DNA from: Costus lasius
Lineage: Eukaryota > Streptophyta > Magnoliopsida > Zingiberales > Costaceae
Direction of reading: 5' to 3'
DNA length: 64,000 nt
NCBI GenBank assembly: GCA_027563935.2
Contig: CM050451.1
Coordinates: 104,497,565 to 104,561,564, forward strand
Shown: positions 35,750 to 49,181 of the stretch, piece by piece
Position numbering within the stretch: the first letter of the stretch is position 1
How the letters are laid out: each line of letters begins with the position of its first letter
Translations under genes and position numbers: made by a program
Notes under the pieces: generated by a model
The model's input: only the letters and a program-made list of their open reading frames with translations
Databases searched by the model: none
What the model was told of the DNA's origin: nothing

Positions 35750-36390
35750 GAGAGGAAGAAAAGGTCGATTGCTAGGGATATCCTTGTCCTTGTTGATGGC
35801 GACGGCTCCGATTCCCCTACATCCTATTTCCTCACACCATCGTCTCTTGTTCTCGGAAGACAACCTCTCTTCATCTCCATTTCCTCTTTATCTTCCTGCC
35901 TTTGCTCAGGGGACTCGGCGTTGACTCGAAAAGTCGGAACTTTCAAAGAAGAAGAGGCAGCGGAGGAATAAGGGTTTAGGCTTCGGAGGTGAACAATTCT
36001 TCTGCTACTTCTTCTTCCTTAAACTTCCTCTTCCTTTTAATTTCTGCTTTCTAATTGTACTTCTGTTCTTCATATTCCTTGTTAGTGGTGTGATGCTTTA
36101 GAAACTTAGTTTGTCACGGAAAAATCCTTTGTGAAATTAAAGCAACAAAGGATATCCTTGTCGCTGTTGAGAGCGACTGCATCTATTCTTCCTCATCCTA
36201 GTTCCCCGCACCATATTCTCTTCTTGTCCATCTCCATTTTCTGTTATTTCCAGGTTTTGCTGAGGAGTTTTGAGTTGACTCGAATAGTTGAATTTTCAGT
36301 TGAAGGGTAAGGGTTTAAGCTTCGAAGTTGAACAACTTTTCTTTTACTTAAACTGATTTTTTTTCTTCTTATTTCTTCCCTTTAATCGAG
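35750..36390 (+). repeat. Tandemly duplicated 5' leader region of the MCTP gene
   Basis: 35772-36030 and 36145-36370 are diverged copies: 'gatatccttgtc.ttgttga' opens both, 'catctccattt' and 'gttgactcgaa' follow, and both close with 'taagggttta.gcttcg.ag.tgaacaa'. The unit is about 350-370 bp. Being upstream of a likely leader intron (ending CAG at 37566), each copy may carry a transcription start and first non-coding exon. No TATA box was pinned down. Confidence 0.7.
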
Positions 36391-37565
36391 TATTAGTTTT
36401 TTGTATCCCCTGTTCTCGTGGCTCTTCTGGAACTTTGTTTGTTTTATAAATCCTCTGAAAAACTAAAACAACAAACTAGATTTATGCTTACTTTGTACTT
36501 CATAAAATTGGGGTATCATCGATTTTTAGGTAGCGACATAATATCAGTAAAATCATGCATAAGTGATTCAAGGTTCTTTGTTCTTATTCTTTGATTTGTT
36601 TTTGTAACGTCTGATTTTAACCTTAAGATACCGATATAGCAAAACTTATTTGGATTAGGTGCTTGTTGAACCAAGTGTTTATCTTTCTTGTGCCACTTGG
36701 TTGACTTGCAGAATTTACACATAGACGGGCATGAATTGAATCACTATTAAGGATGGTATGACTTCTTGTACTGAAATGCTAAACTAGTAAAGTTCAGACT
36801 AATGTTTTAAGGTTTCATTCACAATTGGGAGTGAACCAATTTGAAGGATGTGGGGAGTTGCTGGAACTTTGTCCAGCTCTGCTTCTGATGCTGTCTACCA
36901 ATTTCAGTTTCTCTTTTCTTGATCTGATTTTGTTGCGGAAGTGATATATAGCTAACCAGTTAATGAAATGAAAGCTCTGCATTCCTTTCTTCTCAATCCT
37001 CGTTGATTTTCCAATTGATCATGCGCATGATAGGGTTGCACTTGAAGGACGTCTTCAGTTTTGATAGTTACAGATATCGAACTATTCAATCTTTGGTTTA
37101 GTTGACTTTTTTTTTATAACTACCAAATATGTTGCTCGGTATCATGAGTTACAGAAGTCAGAACGCAGGAGGTTATCTAGTTCTCTCGGAATATGGCAAA
37201 TGGTGTATCTGTCTTTTAAAGGAACTAAAATTTCTTGTAGCAAGTGATTTTCTATCGCAGATGGGAGTTTTCTCTTCCTTGATTATATGATTACACATTG
37301 AATTCTTTAATCTAGTGTTGGTAGTTTATTCAATTAATTCTTGCAGAAAGGCCTTTAATCTAATCTTTTTGAAGCAATCGTTGACTTTAGGAGATAAGAG
37401 ACTGATTTAGGACTATTAGAGCTTGGAAGGCTGGTCAACTCAATCAGACTGATTTAGCTACTCCTTGCTAAGAAGTTCATGCCATTACTAATTTATCATT
37501 CTAGTTGAATATGATTCTTCTTTTTACAGCTGTTTAATTGATCTAAATGTTGGTTTCCATTGGCA
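36391..37565 (+). other. Likely 5' leader intron of the MCTP gene
   Basis: AT-rich, no ORF of note, ending in 'tccattggcag' at 37566, a good 3' splice site about 135 bases ahead of the MCTP start. The donor was not fixed; one candidate lies in each duplicated leader copy. Confidence 0.45.
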
Positions 37566-37699
37566 GATCAACCAACCTCAATTAATTCTTCCAAAGTCAG
37601 CTGGTGACTGCAGTAGGTGATCGCTCGCGCCACCAACAATCCTACCCACCTCCCGCCGAACCCCAACGCCTAGATTATCAACCAACCGCCGCCTCCACC

Positions 37700-40600
37700 A
37701 TGAGCAACCTAAGGCTCGGCGTCGAGGTCATCGGCGCCAACTCCCTCCCGCCCAAAGATAACCAGGGCACGGTTAGCGCCTACGTGGAGCTCCAGTTCGA
37801 CGGCCAGAAGTACCGCACCACCGTCAAGGAGAAGGACCTCAATCCTGTCTGGAACGAGGTCCTCTATTTCAACATCTCCAACTCGGCCTCCCTTCCCGAC
37901 CGCCATCTCGAGGCCTTCGTCTACCACTTCGACCGCGCAGGGAACTCCCGCTCCCTCCTCGGCAAGGTGCGCATCGCCGGCACTTCCTTCGTCCCCTTAA
38001 ACGACGCCGTTGACCTTGTCTACCCGCTCGAGAAGCGAACTTTATTATCGCGCGTCAGGGGCGAGCTCACGCTCAAGGTGTTCCTCACCAATGACCCGTC
38101 GATAGGGGTTTCCAATCCGCTACCGCGGGCGGGCGAGACGGTGTTCGACAACGCTGCTGCTCCTGGCGTTGTTCGTCAGGCGCAGGCTGAGCATGGCGCT
38201 GCGGCGAGTCTGAATCCTTTTACGGAGAGCCGAGCAGAGGCGGTCCGGACGTTCCACCACCTCCCAAGAGAGCCGCAGCAGCAGTACTACGCGGGAGCTC
38301 CGGCGGCAGAGGAGACCAGGAGAAGGTAATTTATACTTTTTTTTTATTTTGCTTTTATAAAAATTACTAGGCATTTAAAAACTAGTGAAATTTTTCAAAA
38401 TCATAATCACTGAGATGAATGTTACCAGGTTCGCCGCCGAAGAGATGAGGGCTGAGCCACCCCGCATTGTACGGATGTTCTCCTCGTCGTCGTCGCAGCA
38501 ACCGGTGGACTTCCAGCTCAAGGAGACAAGCCCCGCCCTCGGTGGCGGCCGCATCATCGGCGGCCGCATGATCCCCGGCGAGAAGGCCGGCGCTTTCGAC
38601 TTGGTCGAGAAGATGGAGTACCTCTTCATCCGCGTCGTCAAGGCCCGTAACCTCCCCTCCAAGGACATCACTGGCAGCCTTGACCCCTACGTCGAGGTCC
38701 GCCTTGGCAACTACAAGGGCACCACCCGCCACTTCGAGAAGAACCAGAATCCCGAGTGGCAGCAGGTCTTCGCCTTCCCTCGCGAGCGCATCCAGGCCTC
38801 GCTCGTCGAGGTCGTCCTCAAGGACAAGGACCTCGTCAAAGACGACTTCGTTGGCCTCATCCGCATTGACCTGCACGAGGTTCCCACGCGCGTCCCTCCC
38901 GACAGCCCGCTCGCCCCCGAGTGGTACCGTTTGGAGGACAAGAAGGGCGAGAAGCTATCCAAGGGCGAGCTTATGCTCGCAGTGTGGTTTGGCACGCAGG
39001 CCGACGAGGCCTTCGCGTACGCCACCCACTCCGACACCGCTGTCTCTGCCTTCGAACCGCACATTCTAAGCACCTACACCCGCGCCAAGGTGTACCACGC
39101 ACCGCGCCTCTGGTATGTCCGCGTCCACCTCATCGAGGCCCACGACGTGTTCGTCAGCGACAAGAACAGAATCCCCGACGTGCTCTGCAAGTTGCGGCTA
39201 GGCTCCCAGCTGTACCGCACCAAGGTGATCCAGTCGCGCACCGCCAACTTCCTCTGGAACGAGGAGTTCATGTTCGTGGCCGCGGAGCCGTTCGAGGAGG
39301 ACCTCATCCTCTCCGTGGAGGATCGCGTCGCGCAAAACAAGGACGAGGAGATCGGCCGCGTCCACATCCCGCTAGCCTCCATCGAGAAGCGCGCTGACAA
39401 CCGGCTCATCCCCTCGCTTTGGTGGAACCTTCGCAAGCCAGCGTTGGTCGATGTGGACCAGCTCAAGGAGGAGAAGTTCTCGGCCAAGATCCACGCGCGC
39501 ATCTGTCTCGACGGCGGCTACCACGTGCTGGACGAATCGACGCAGTACAGCAGCGATCTGCGTCCGACGGCGAAGCAGCTGTGGAAACCGCCCATCGGCC
39601 TGCTCGAGCTTGGTATCATCAATGCCAACGGGCTCCACCCGGTGAAGTCGAGGGAGGGGCGCGGCACGACCGACGCCTATTGCGTCGCCAAGTACGGCCA
39701 GAAGTGGGTGCGCACACGCACCGTCATCGACAACATGAACCCCCGGTTCAACGAGCAGTACACGTGGGACGTCTACGACCACGCCACCGTCATCACCGTC
39801 GGCGTCTTTGACAACTGCCAGCTCTCTGAGAAAGGATCCGACGCGAACGGCGGCAACAAGGACCTCAAGATTGGGAAGGTGCGAATCCGTCTCTCCACCC
39901 TCCAAACAGGGCGCATCTACACGCACACTTATCCTCTCCTCGTTCTCCACAACTCCGGCGTCAAGAAAATGGGGGAACTCCACTTGTCAATTCGATTCTC
40001 AGTGACCTCGATGTTGAACACCATGCTTATTTACACGAAGCCCCTGCTCCCAAAGATGCACTACGTGCGTCCACTTCCCATTATCCAGCAGGAGCTGCTC
40101 CGCCACCAAGCCGTGCAGATTGTGGCCGCGCGGCTCAACCGAATGGAACCGCCCCTGCGGCGGGAGGTGGTGGAGTACATGTCCGACGCACACTCGCACC
40201 TCTGGAGCATGCGCCGGAGCAAGGCCAACTTCTTCAGGCTCATGTCGGTCTTCTCCGGCCTCTTCGCCGTCGGCAAGTGGTTCGGCGACGTGTGCGCATG
40301 GAAGAACCCGATCACCACCATCCTGGTCCATATCTTATTCGTCATGCTGGTTTGCTTCCCGGAGCTGATACTCCCAACGGTCTTCCTCTACATGTTCCTG
40401 ATCGGGCTTTGGAACTACCGGTTCCGGCCGCGGTACCCGCCGCACATGAACACGAAGATCTCGCACGTGGAAGCGGTGCACCCCGACGAGCTGGACGAGG
40501 AGTTCGACACGTACCCGACGTCGAAGCCCCCGGAGCTTGTGAGGGCAAGGTACGACCGGCTGCGGAGCGTGGCGGGGAGGATACAGACGGTGGTGGGGGA

Positions 40601-40841
40601 CATAGCAACGCAGGGGGAGAGGTTGCATCTGATGTTGACGTGGAGGGATCCACGGGCGACGGCCATGTTCTTGGTGTTCTGCCTGACCGCGGCGATGGTG
40701 CTGTACGTAACGCCGTTCCAGATCATATTGGCGGTCGTCGGCTTCTACTTGATGAGGCATCCGAGGTTTCGACACAAGATGCCCTCTGTGCCGATCAACT
40801 TTTTCAGGCGATTGCCGGCGAGGACGGACAGCTTGCTGTAG
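37700..40841 (+). CDS. Multiple C2-domain and transmembrane-region protein (MCTP, QUIRKY-like)
   Basis: MCTPs tether ER to plasma membrane at plasmodesmata and act in cell-cell signalling. Two exons: 37700-38325 and 38429-40841 (intron 103 bp, GTAATT...ACCAG, splitting an Arg codon), giving 1012 residues, the usual size. ATG at 37700 begins MSNLRLGVEVIGANSLPPKD, the classic N-terminal C2. C2 domains lie at about 3-120, 271-380, 437-545 and 598-715. The C-terminal PRT_C region has two hydrophobic hairpins (about 838-875 and 953-985) and ends ARTDSLL. Codon use is strongly GC-rich. The open frame reaches back to 37604 but without an ATG. Most plant MCTP genes I recall have no coding intron, so this one is slightly unusual. 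The second-closest label would be another MCTP subgroup. Confidence 0.93.
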
Positions 40842-41545
40842 AGGAGATTGAGAGAAGCATGGATTGCGGTGGTGTTTTGTTTGACTTAGCTGTATGTATG
40901 TATGCATTTGATAATCTTGTGCTTGATGAGATTGTATATCGTGCATGTTTATGAATCAAAGTCAACTTGACTTGATTACAATCTTAATAATGCTTTGATT
41001 ATCAATAAGATTGTCAAAATAAATTTGAGAGATGATAAAATGGGTAGATGATTGTGTATGAACATACAGAGAGCTATCTGGGTCACCTGCTATGATCATT
41101 CAAGGTAGATGATTTCCTATTTGCCAATGTAGTAGTACATTACTCTCTCATTTTAAGATTCAACAAATTGGGCTACCTACCTTAGATTAAAAATAATAAT
41201 AATAAAAGAAGAAGTTGGGCTGTAGAAAGGTGTGGCTATTATCTCCCTACTTTCTAGTACGTTCTAGAAAGTTTCTAAAGAATTTTCTTTAGAAAGCTGT
41301 GGAACGTGTCATTAATTACATCCGTGCGTGAAACGTGTGATTCCATTTTTATTATCTATTTAGTATTTGATAAACACCAAAAGTAATTATTATCTTATGT
41401 CAACATTTCTATTATAATAGTTAATAATCTTACATATAATTATATTTAATTCTCATAATAATTTCTATAAAAGTTTAATGATCTTATAAAATATAAACTA
41501 AGAAATTTTCTGTTTAGGGTGTGATTCAATTATCTGTGTCACACC
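40842..41545. other. MCTP 3' region and spacer
   Basis: The MCTP 3' UTR probably runs to about 41000 (an 'aataag' near 41003). The rest is AT-rich, with the TTC/GAA cluster at 41262-41294. Confidence 0.4.
41262..41294. promoter_or_regulatory. Heat-shock-element-like TTC/GAA cluster
   Basis: TTCTAGAA at 41262-41269 is a perfect TTCnnGAA pair. It is followed by TTC (41273), GAA (41280), TTC (41285) and GAA (41292). Spacing drifts from the ideal 5 bp, so only the first pair is a textbook core. It lies 1.1 kb upstream of the GPX start and downstream of MCTP. Confidence 0.4.
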
Positions 41546-42064
41546 TAGGGATGGCAAAAAACTTCATTTCCGATCCGACTCGACCCGAAGTCAACGGGGA
41601 AAACCCGAGTTGACTGGGGGTCGGGTCGGGTTCGGGGAAAACCCGACGAGGGTATAGTCGGGTCGGGGTCGGGTATAGGAATTTAGGTACCCGCCCCGAA
41701 CCCGATCCCGAACCCGTTTCGGTTATTAAAATAACAAATTTACCCCTTATAAGTTATAACCTAGTTACTAAATTTTAATAATTTATGTATAAATGATGAT
41801 ATAATTTGTGTAAAATATTTTTTTATTTATATATTATGAATAAAGAATGTAAATTAATTTTAAAATATTATTTATAATATATATTTATTTTTTAGGTCGG
41901 GCGAAGTCGAATTTTTCAGTGGATTCGGATATCCCCGTAGGGTCGAGTGTGAGACAAGATTTTTTAAAGTCGTTGGGTTCAGGATCAAATTGAGAGATGG
42001 ATTTGGAAAAGTCATGATCGGATCAAAGATGGCAAAACCCGACTTTGACCCGCCCCCATCCCTA
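41546..42064. mobile_element. hAT-like MITE, 519 bp
   Basis: Ends TAGGGATGGCAAAA and CCCATCCCTA are inverted repeats. Flanking octamers gtcacacc (41538-41545) and gtcacagt (42065-42072) match at 6 of 8 positions, fitting an aged 8-bp hAT duplication. The interior has G-rich 'gggtcgggt' and complementary 'acccga' runs. Confidence 0.8.
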
Positions 42065-42190
42065 GTCACAGTCACGCCGGTTGGTGGCTTAAGTACGGCG
42101 TCGACTTGGAACGAACCAATGAAGCCCAACGTACGCGCGTTCACACTGAGAACCGACGTTCGTTGCAACGTGGGTGCTGTCCGCTCCGCG

Positions 42191-42210
42191 TCTCTCTCTC
42201 TCTCTCTCTC
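42191..42210 (+). repeat. (TC)10 microsatellite in the GPX promoter
   Basis: Ten TC units about 45 bases upstream of the TATA box. CT-rich tracts near plant transcription starts are common. Confidence 0.9.
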
Positions 42211-42256
42211 TAATTTATTGCATTAAATAAAAGCCTGTAAATTAAAGCAAGGGTTG

Positions 42257-42264
42257 TATAAATA
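42257..42264 (+). promoter_or_regulatory. TATA box of the GPX gene
   Basis: TATAAATA, 127 bases ahead of the start codon, which would place transcription start near 42290 and leave a leader of about 100 bases. Confidence 0.6.
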
Positions 42265-42390
42265 GTTTCTGTAGGCCATGCCATTTCCCAGAAGATTTTT
42301 TTCTTTTTCCTCTTCCGCCGCTGCCTGCCGCCCTTCTCCCCGTCATTCTTCTCCCTCGCCTTCACTAATCTCGGCTTCTCCGCCTCTGGG

Positions 42391-44247
42391 ATGTCCGCCT
42401 CCAATGCCCCCCAATCCATCCATGACTTCACCGTCAAGGTTTGCCTACGCACTTTTTGGTTCTCTCAAAAGTATCAAATATTTTGCTCCCATAAAGATCG
42501 CTTCTTTTTAGCGATTCGATTGCGTAGTTTAGAGGATTTTTGGAAAGATGTGATTTTTGTGACTTTAAATCTGTTTTTAAGTGATCGTTGCCCTAATCAC
42601 GTTTTTTGTGGAGCTCTTATAGTTATTTCTCAAGTAAACTCATGCTTTTAAGGTTTTTCTGTGTGATTGTACTGGTAGTTTCTTTGGATGGTTGATTCGA
42701 GTCCTTTCCATCAGTTTTGAAAACATGCCCCAATGTTTGTAGCTGTAATAATTTTGAATTGTCAAACTGGCGGTCGTTCTTTTTCAGAATGAATTTGTAA
42801 ATCACATGACTTTGTGGTTGCTTTCTTATCCCTAGATTGGACGATTTTTCATTGTGTTCCATTTGCTGAAAAGTTTGTATTTTCTGTTTATTCGTTATGT
42901 TGGAAAGGAAAAAAAACAATATGTATTGACTCTAATGCAGGATGCCAAGGGAAACGATGTGGATCTTAGCATTTACAAGGAGAAAGTCTTACTGATTGTG
43001 AACGTTGCATCTCAATGGTATTACAGTTTATCGAAGCTTGGTTGTCCTTAAGAGATGCTTAATTTTTTTGGCTAAAACATATTGCAGAATTGAAAAATAT
43101 ATGTTGACTTCTTTTAACTCTAAATCTATTTGATCTTCTATTACCTCTGTTTATTACCTAATTCCTCTATTGATACTTGTTTCAGTGGACTGACTAACTC
43201 AAACTACACGGAACTGACTCAACTCTATGAGAAGTACAAGGACAAAGGTTTGTGTTTCTCTCTTATTGTTACCTTTTTTTCCCCTAACTAATGCTTGTTT
43301 GATAGATGATTTTGGTTTCAAACTATATAGGAGAATTGTGCCTTGCATTTCGTTTTTGTAAGAATAAGACATGTCGGAACTTTATGTTTCCAGTGTTGAG
43401 GTTTTACTCGGCACCCATAGTCTAATCAGCGCAGAAGCATATGAAAGAAAGTTTGAGGCGCCAATATTTTCTTATTTTCTTCTTTGATCAAAACTCCTAA
43501 CGCTAGCATTTTCTTGATTCCATGTCCAGTGAGACATTTACAGGAACTAGTGAACGCTGAAGCAGAAATTATCAAACCCAATTGTCCATTTTCATATCTC
43601 TTGGTTTTTCCTTTAACTTGGTTCTTCGCCTGGCACAGGTTTTGAGATTCTGGCTTTCCCTTGCAATCAATTTGCGGGACAAGAACCAGGCAGCAATGAA
43701 GAGATTGTTGAGTTCGCTTGTACTCGATTCAAAGCTGAATACCCCATATTTGACAAGGTAAGTTGTATCAGCAGTATACTAAAAGCTTCTTAATTTCTTA
43801 GTACAAATATAACTTGTGGAGGCATGACTTTTACTGCTAGCCATGCTTGATCTGTTTGTTTGTTTTTTAAAAAAAAAATTGGAAAAAGAAACACTTTCTA
43901 CCTTTATTATGATCTCATACTAGTTATTTTCTCCTTAAAATAGGTTGATGTTAATGGACAAAATGCTGCACCTATATACAAGTTCTTGAAGTCCAGCAAA
44001 GGTGGAATATTTGGAGATGGTATCAAGTGGAATTTCACCAAGTTCTTGGTGGACAAGGATGGCAAGGTCATTAGCCGCTATGCTCCAACCACATCTCCCT
44101 TTAGCATTGAGGTAAACCAAGGAATCTCACCTCAATAGTAGCTTCCATAGGCCCTTTTGAAACCATGTTCACTATGCTCACTAATACAAAATGATTCTAA
44201 CCTTTGGAATTTTGCAGAAGGACATCAAGAAGTTGTTGGGACTTTAA
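42391..44247 (+). CDS. GPX: Glutathione-peroxidase-family thiol peroxidase
   Basis: It reduces peroxides using thioredoxin in plants. Six exons: 42391-42438, 42941-43017, 43186-43247, 43639-43757, 43944-44111 and 44218-44247, all with GT-AG borders and consistent phase; 167 residues. The peroxidatic Cys is residue 42 (VNVASQCGLTNSNY), created across the exon 2-3 junction. [13 protein letters not shown] gives Cys71 and the catalytic Gln77. Cys90 (FACTRF) is the usual resolving Cys. WNFTKFLV holds the catalytic Trp and Asn. There is no transit peptide from the chosen ATG, so it is probably cytosolic; an upstream ATG at 42278 is in another frame. Likely poly(A) signals aataaa lie near 44297 and 44433. 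Cys, not selenocysteine, as in all plants. Confidence 0.95.
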
Positions 44248-45166
44248 ACTAAACATGCGTGCAGCGGTTACACTGGATACCTGGTCTCTTTCATTAATAA
44301 AGTATGATGATTATATGAATAACTCATTGTACTCAAATTATTTAAGATGTTTGTATTAGTGTAAGATACTGTATCACTGTGTAATATGTTTGTTTCATGC
44401 CTCCATTCTACTCTAGTAGACATGTTTAGTTGTAATAAAGATGAGATTGCCCTCATTTCATTGTGAAATTTGCAGACTGTTATGTTGGGGTTGCAAACTC
44501 CTACTCGTGAGTTTTCCTTAGGCACAAATGTAAAACAGATTTCATATGTTATGCAAGCTTCTACACTAACATCATCCTCCCTCTCTCATTAATGGGCTAG
44601 TTACGTGGATTGTTTTAATGCAAGAGTGAGGTTGATAAAGCTAATTCATAGTTGAACAAGCTTCAACTTCGCCTGTTCAAAAGGCAAGTCACTTGGAAGA
44701 GCGACATGTTGGATCAATCACTTTGGATGCTTAGACATTGACTTTAGGCGGCTCAAGATGATTCAGAGCCTAACTCGAGCCACTCAAAAAGAAAAAGTTT
44801 CTCGAGTGATCAAACTCTCCAAATGCGCCTCTCAACAGTGTATATAGGTCACTCAATAATCATCGCAAACTATCTTAATGCTAGATAGAAAATTCAAGAG
44901 CTAACCTAAGTGATTGATTCAATTCAATCCAAGAATCAATTCAACCCTTTTATGGTTTATTTTCGATTGCCCATGGTTATGAATCCTTCTTGATGATCTA
45001 CCTTTGTGTCATTTTTTTTTCTTTTTTTAAATATAAGTATATACAACAAGAAGATTGAATTGTTTAAATCTTATATGCTTATTGATTAAAAAAACACAAT
45101 TAAATCGACCCCCAACATGAATACATTAGTTCGCATTTTGATAAATTCATAACAATTTTACTTTTT

Positions 45167-45194
45167 AATAATGATAATAATAATAATAATAATA
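45167..45194. repeat. (TAA)n microsatellite
   Basis: About nine TAA units with one interruption (aatgat). Confidence 0.85.
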
Positions 45195-46711
45195 TCTCAA
45201 TGCTCGTGGATGGTGAAGCGCCACTGACAGCACAGTAGCACGCCACGCTGACGAACCGCTCGCATCACAAGTCAGAACAACAAAACACGATCCACGTCCA
45301 ACGAGATGTGCTGTTGTGTTTTCTTCTGTGCCCGCCCACGCTTCACCTGTCTCCATGGCCACATCTGATATAATTAATTTACGTCCCTCTGTGTCTCTAA
45401 AATCAAGTTTCGATCCCCAGATTGTTACCTCATCGCTGATTGGAAGGACGTTTCCTTGGATCCGGGTGAAACTCTTGGCAATCGACGATGTGTTTTACTA
45501 GGAAAATACCTTCAATAATTGAGCGGCCCTGCTGTCCACCTCGATACAGCGTAGACTGTGGGAACTTCCCCTCCTGATGCCCACCGACTTACCGACCAAT
45601 GCCAAAATGCTTAATTTCCACTTGATCATAAATAATCACTAGAATCCTGTGCTCTCGGTCAACTTAATTGTCAACCTAATCGTTGACATTTCAATTAATA
45701 TTTGCATCAAGGATTGAACTATTTTTACAATTACAGTAAAAGTTTTTATGGATTGAACTAACTGTCACCTCTGTTTGCATACTTAGGTGGCTTCAATTTT
45801 ATTTGTTCTTGGAATTTTTTTTTTCCCAGAAAAGTCGTTATAATGTTTGACAGCTTGTCGGATTCAACTTTATTTAGTTTGTTTATAAGAAAAAAAAAGG
45901 AAGCAAATCTAATCCTACATCACTCAGCCAGATGCTGATTTGGACTTGGACTGCAACACTTGAACTACTGCTCCGCTAAGCCAAAGCATCACTTAGAACA
46001 ATGTCTTATTGATTGTAGAATTTGCATTTCATAATATGATCAATAGGTCAACGATTGTAAGCCCCTTCCAAACTACATTTAGTCAATCCAAAAAGTTCAA
46101 TGACCTAATCCCTTAAGTAGTTTGTCCAAACTTCTCAATCAACACAATATGCCAATTTTGTTATAAATTAGATGTAAGATTTTCTTGATCTACAATATGT
46201 ATATGATTGCAACCAATCAGCATAGATGGTAAGGATCAAACATGACAGGGTTTTAATAAAAGCTAATATAAACTATACACCAAGAGCATCCATTTGTATA
46301 CTTATTCTAACATCGAGCATCAACAACATCAACTTCAAGGATATTTCTCTATACTTTAAGCCTTATACATTTTTCCTCCACTTAGAGAGAACTATAGCAT
46401 GCCATATCAAGTGCCCTGTATTCCAATAGTATTGGTCAAATAGAAAGATTTTATCGATTGTCTTACCCTATTCATAGGGCGTCTCTATATCTCTTTCCCT
46501 CATGTTTTATGTTTAGAACTAAGTTTAACTCTTAAATTTAGTGTGGATTGGCTATGCCCACTAGGTACTTAAACGCTAGAACACCTAATACTTACTATTT
46601 CAATCAAGCTAGAACACCTAACACTTATGTATCAACATTAGTGGCTATAATGCTAAAAATAATTGAATATTGAGCCCCACCTACATATTCGCTTGATGTC
46701 AACTAGTAACC

Positions 46712-46805
46712 ATACTTATCCTTCTATTCATCACACTCTTGTGCACCCCAAAATCATTATACTTATCCTTCTATTCATCACACTCTTGTGCACCCCAAAA
46801 TCATT
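46712..46805. repeat. Perfect 47-bp tandem duplication
   Basis: The unit beginning 'atacttatccttctattc' at 46712 recurs without change at 46759 and ends in 'ccccaaaatcatt' both times. Two copies, no mismatches seen. Confidence 0.92.
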
Positions 46806-47529
46806 ATATAGTACCAAATGAAGATTAAAGTTCTCCTCTCGGAGAGTGATTCACTAACCACTGACTGATTTCAGATCTAACCAAACTATATAGAATTATA
46901 TATTGTATCCATCCAGTATATATTTTGCAGGTACAGAAAGCCACACTGTACTCACATGCAATATGCTCTGTCATGCTATTAATCATTTGCGTATGCGCGT
47001 ATAATAAGCTCAATGATTTGAGAGAGAAATACGCCTCCGCAGACTGAAAAAAAAATGAGATAGCATGTTATCATACTGACAAATAAATGATAAGACCACC
47101 CAACTCATGCGAGCCCTTTCATGGCAGCTCCCTGTCTGCTTCCACTTCCAGCTCACTTGCCCTGCTGTTGTTGCCTTGTCCATCTCAGAGGTAAATCTGG
47201 ATTCAATCTTCAGGTTCATGTGCAGTTCACTCATTTTGATCTGATTCAATTGGTTGGAGCTGTGGAAATTTTGCAAATTGTCTGATGCTCCAGTGAATTG
47301 AAGCAGAACCCATTACATCCACCCATCATCACCCCTTTCTCTCCTCCCTTGTACCAACCGTTTGGGTCGTCCCATTCCGTAAAAATATCCAGCAACCAAC
47401 ATGCCCTCCACCCGCTCTACAAAAGCTCGCAGCTATCTCGAGCCTACTTGGAAGGTCTGACTTCTCTCCCTGCCTCTCGCTACCTTTGCCTGTTCTTCGT
47501 TTAGGCATTTCGTCGAACAGTGAGCAAGC

Positions 47530-49181
<1,652 letters not shown>

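Larger units (their letters stand above)
44248..47280. other. Intergenic DNA between GPX and tubulin
   Basis: No gene recognised; short ORFs at 45165-45500 and elsewhere lack motifs. It contains the AAT microsatellite at 45167-45194 and the 47-bp duplication at 46712-46805. Confidence 0.5.

Noticed and set aside
37604..37699. N-terminal extension of the MCTP by 32 residues
   Set aside because: It begins with GTG, contains no ATG, and the conserved C2 start is at 37700.
38382..40946. Several long open frames on other frames and on the minus strand
   Set aside because: Shadows of the GC-rich MCTP exons; they lack domains and conflict with a clear C2 protein.
42278..42511. ATG-initiated frame at the GPX start, possible transit peptide
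   Set aside because: It is out of frame with the GPX exon at 42391 and ends without joining it; leader DNA.
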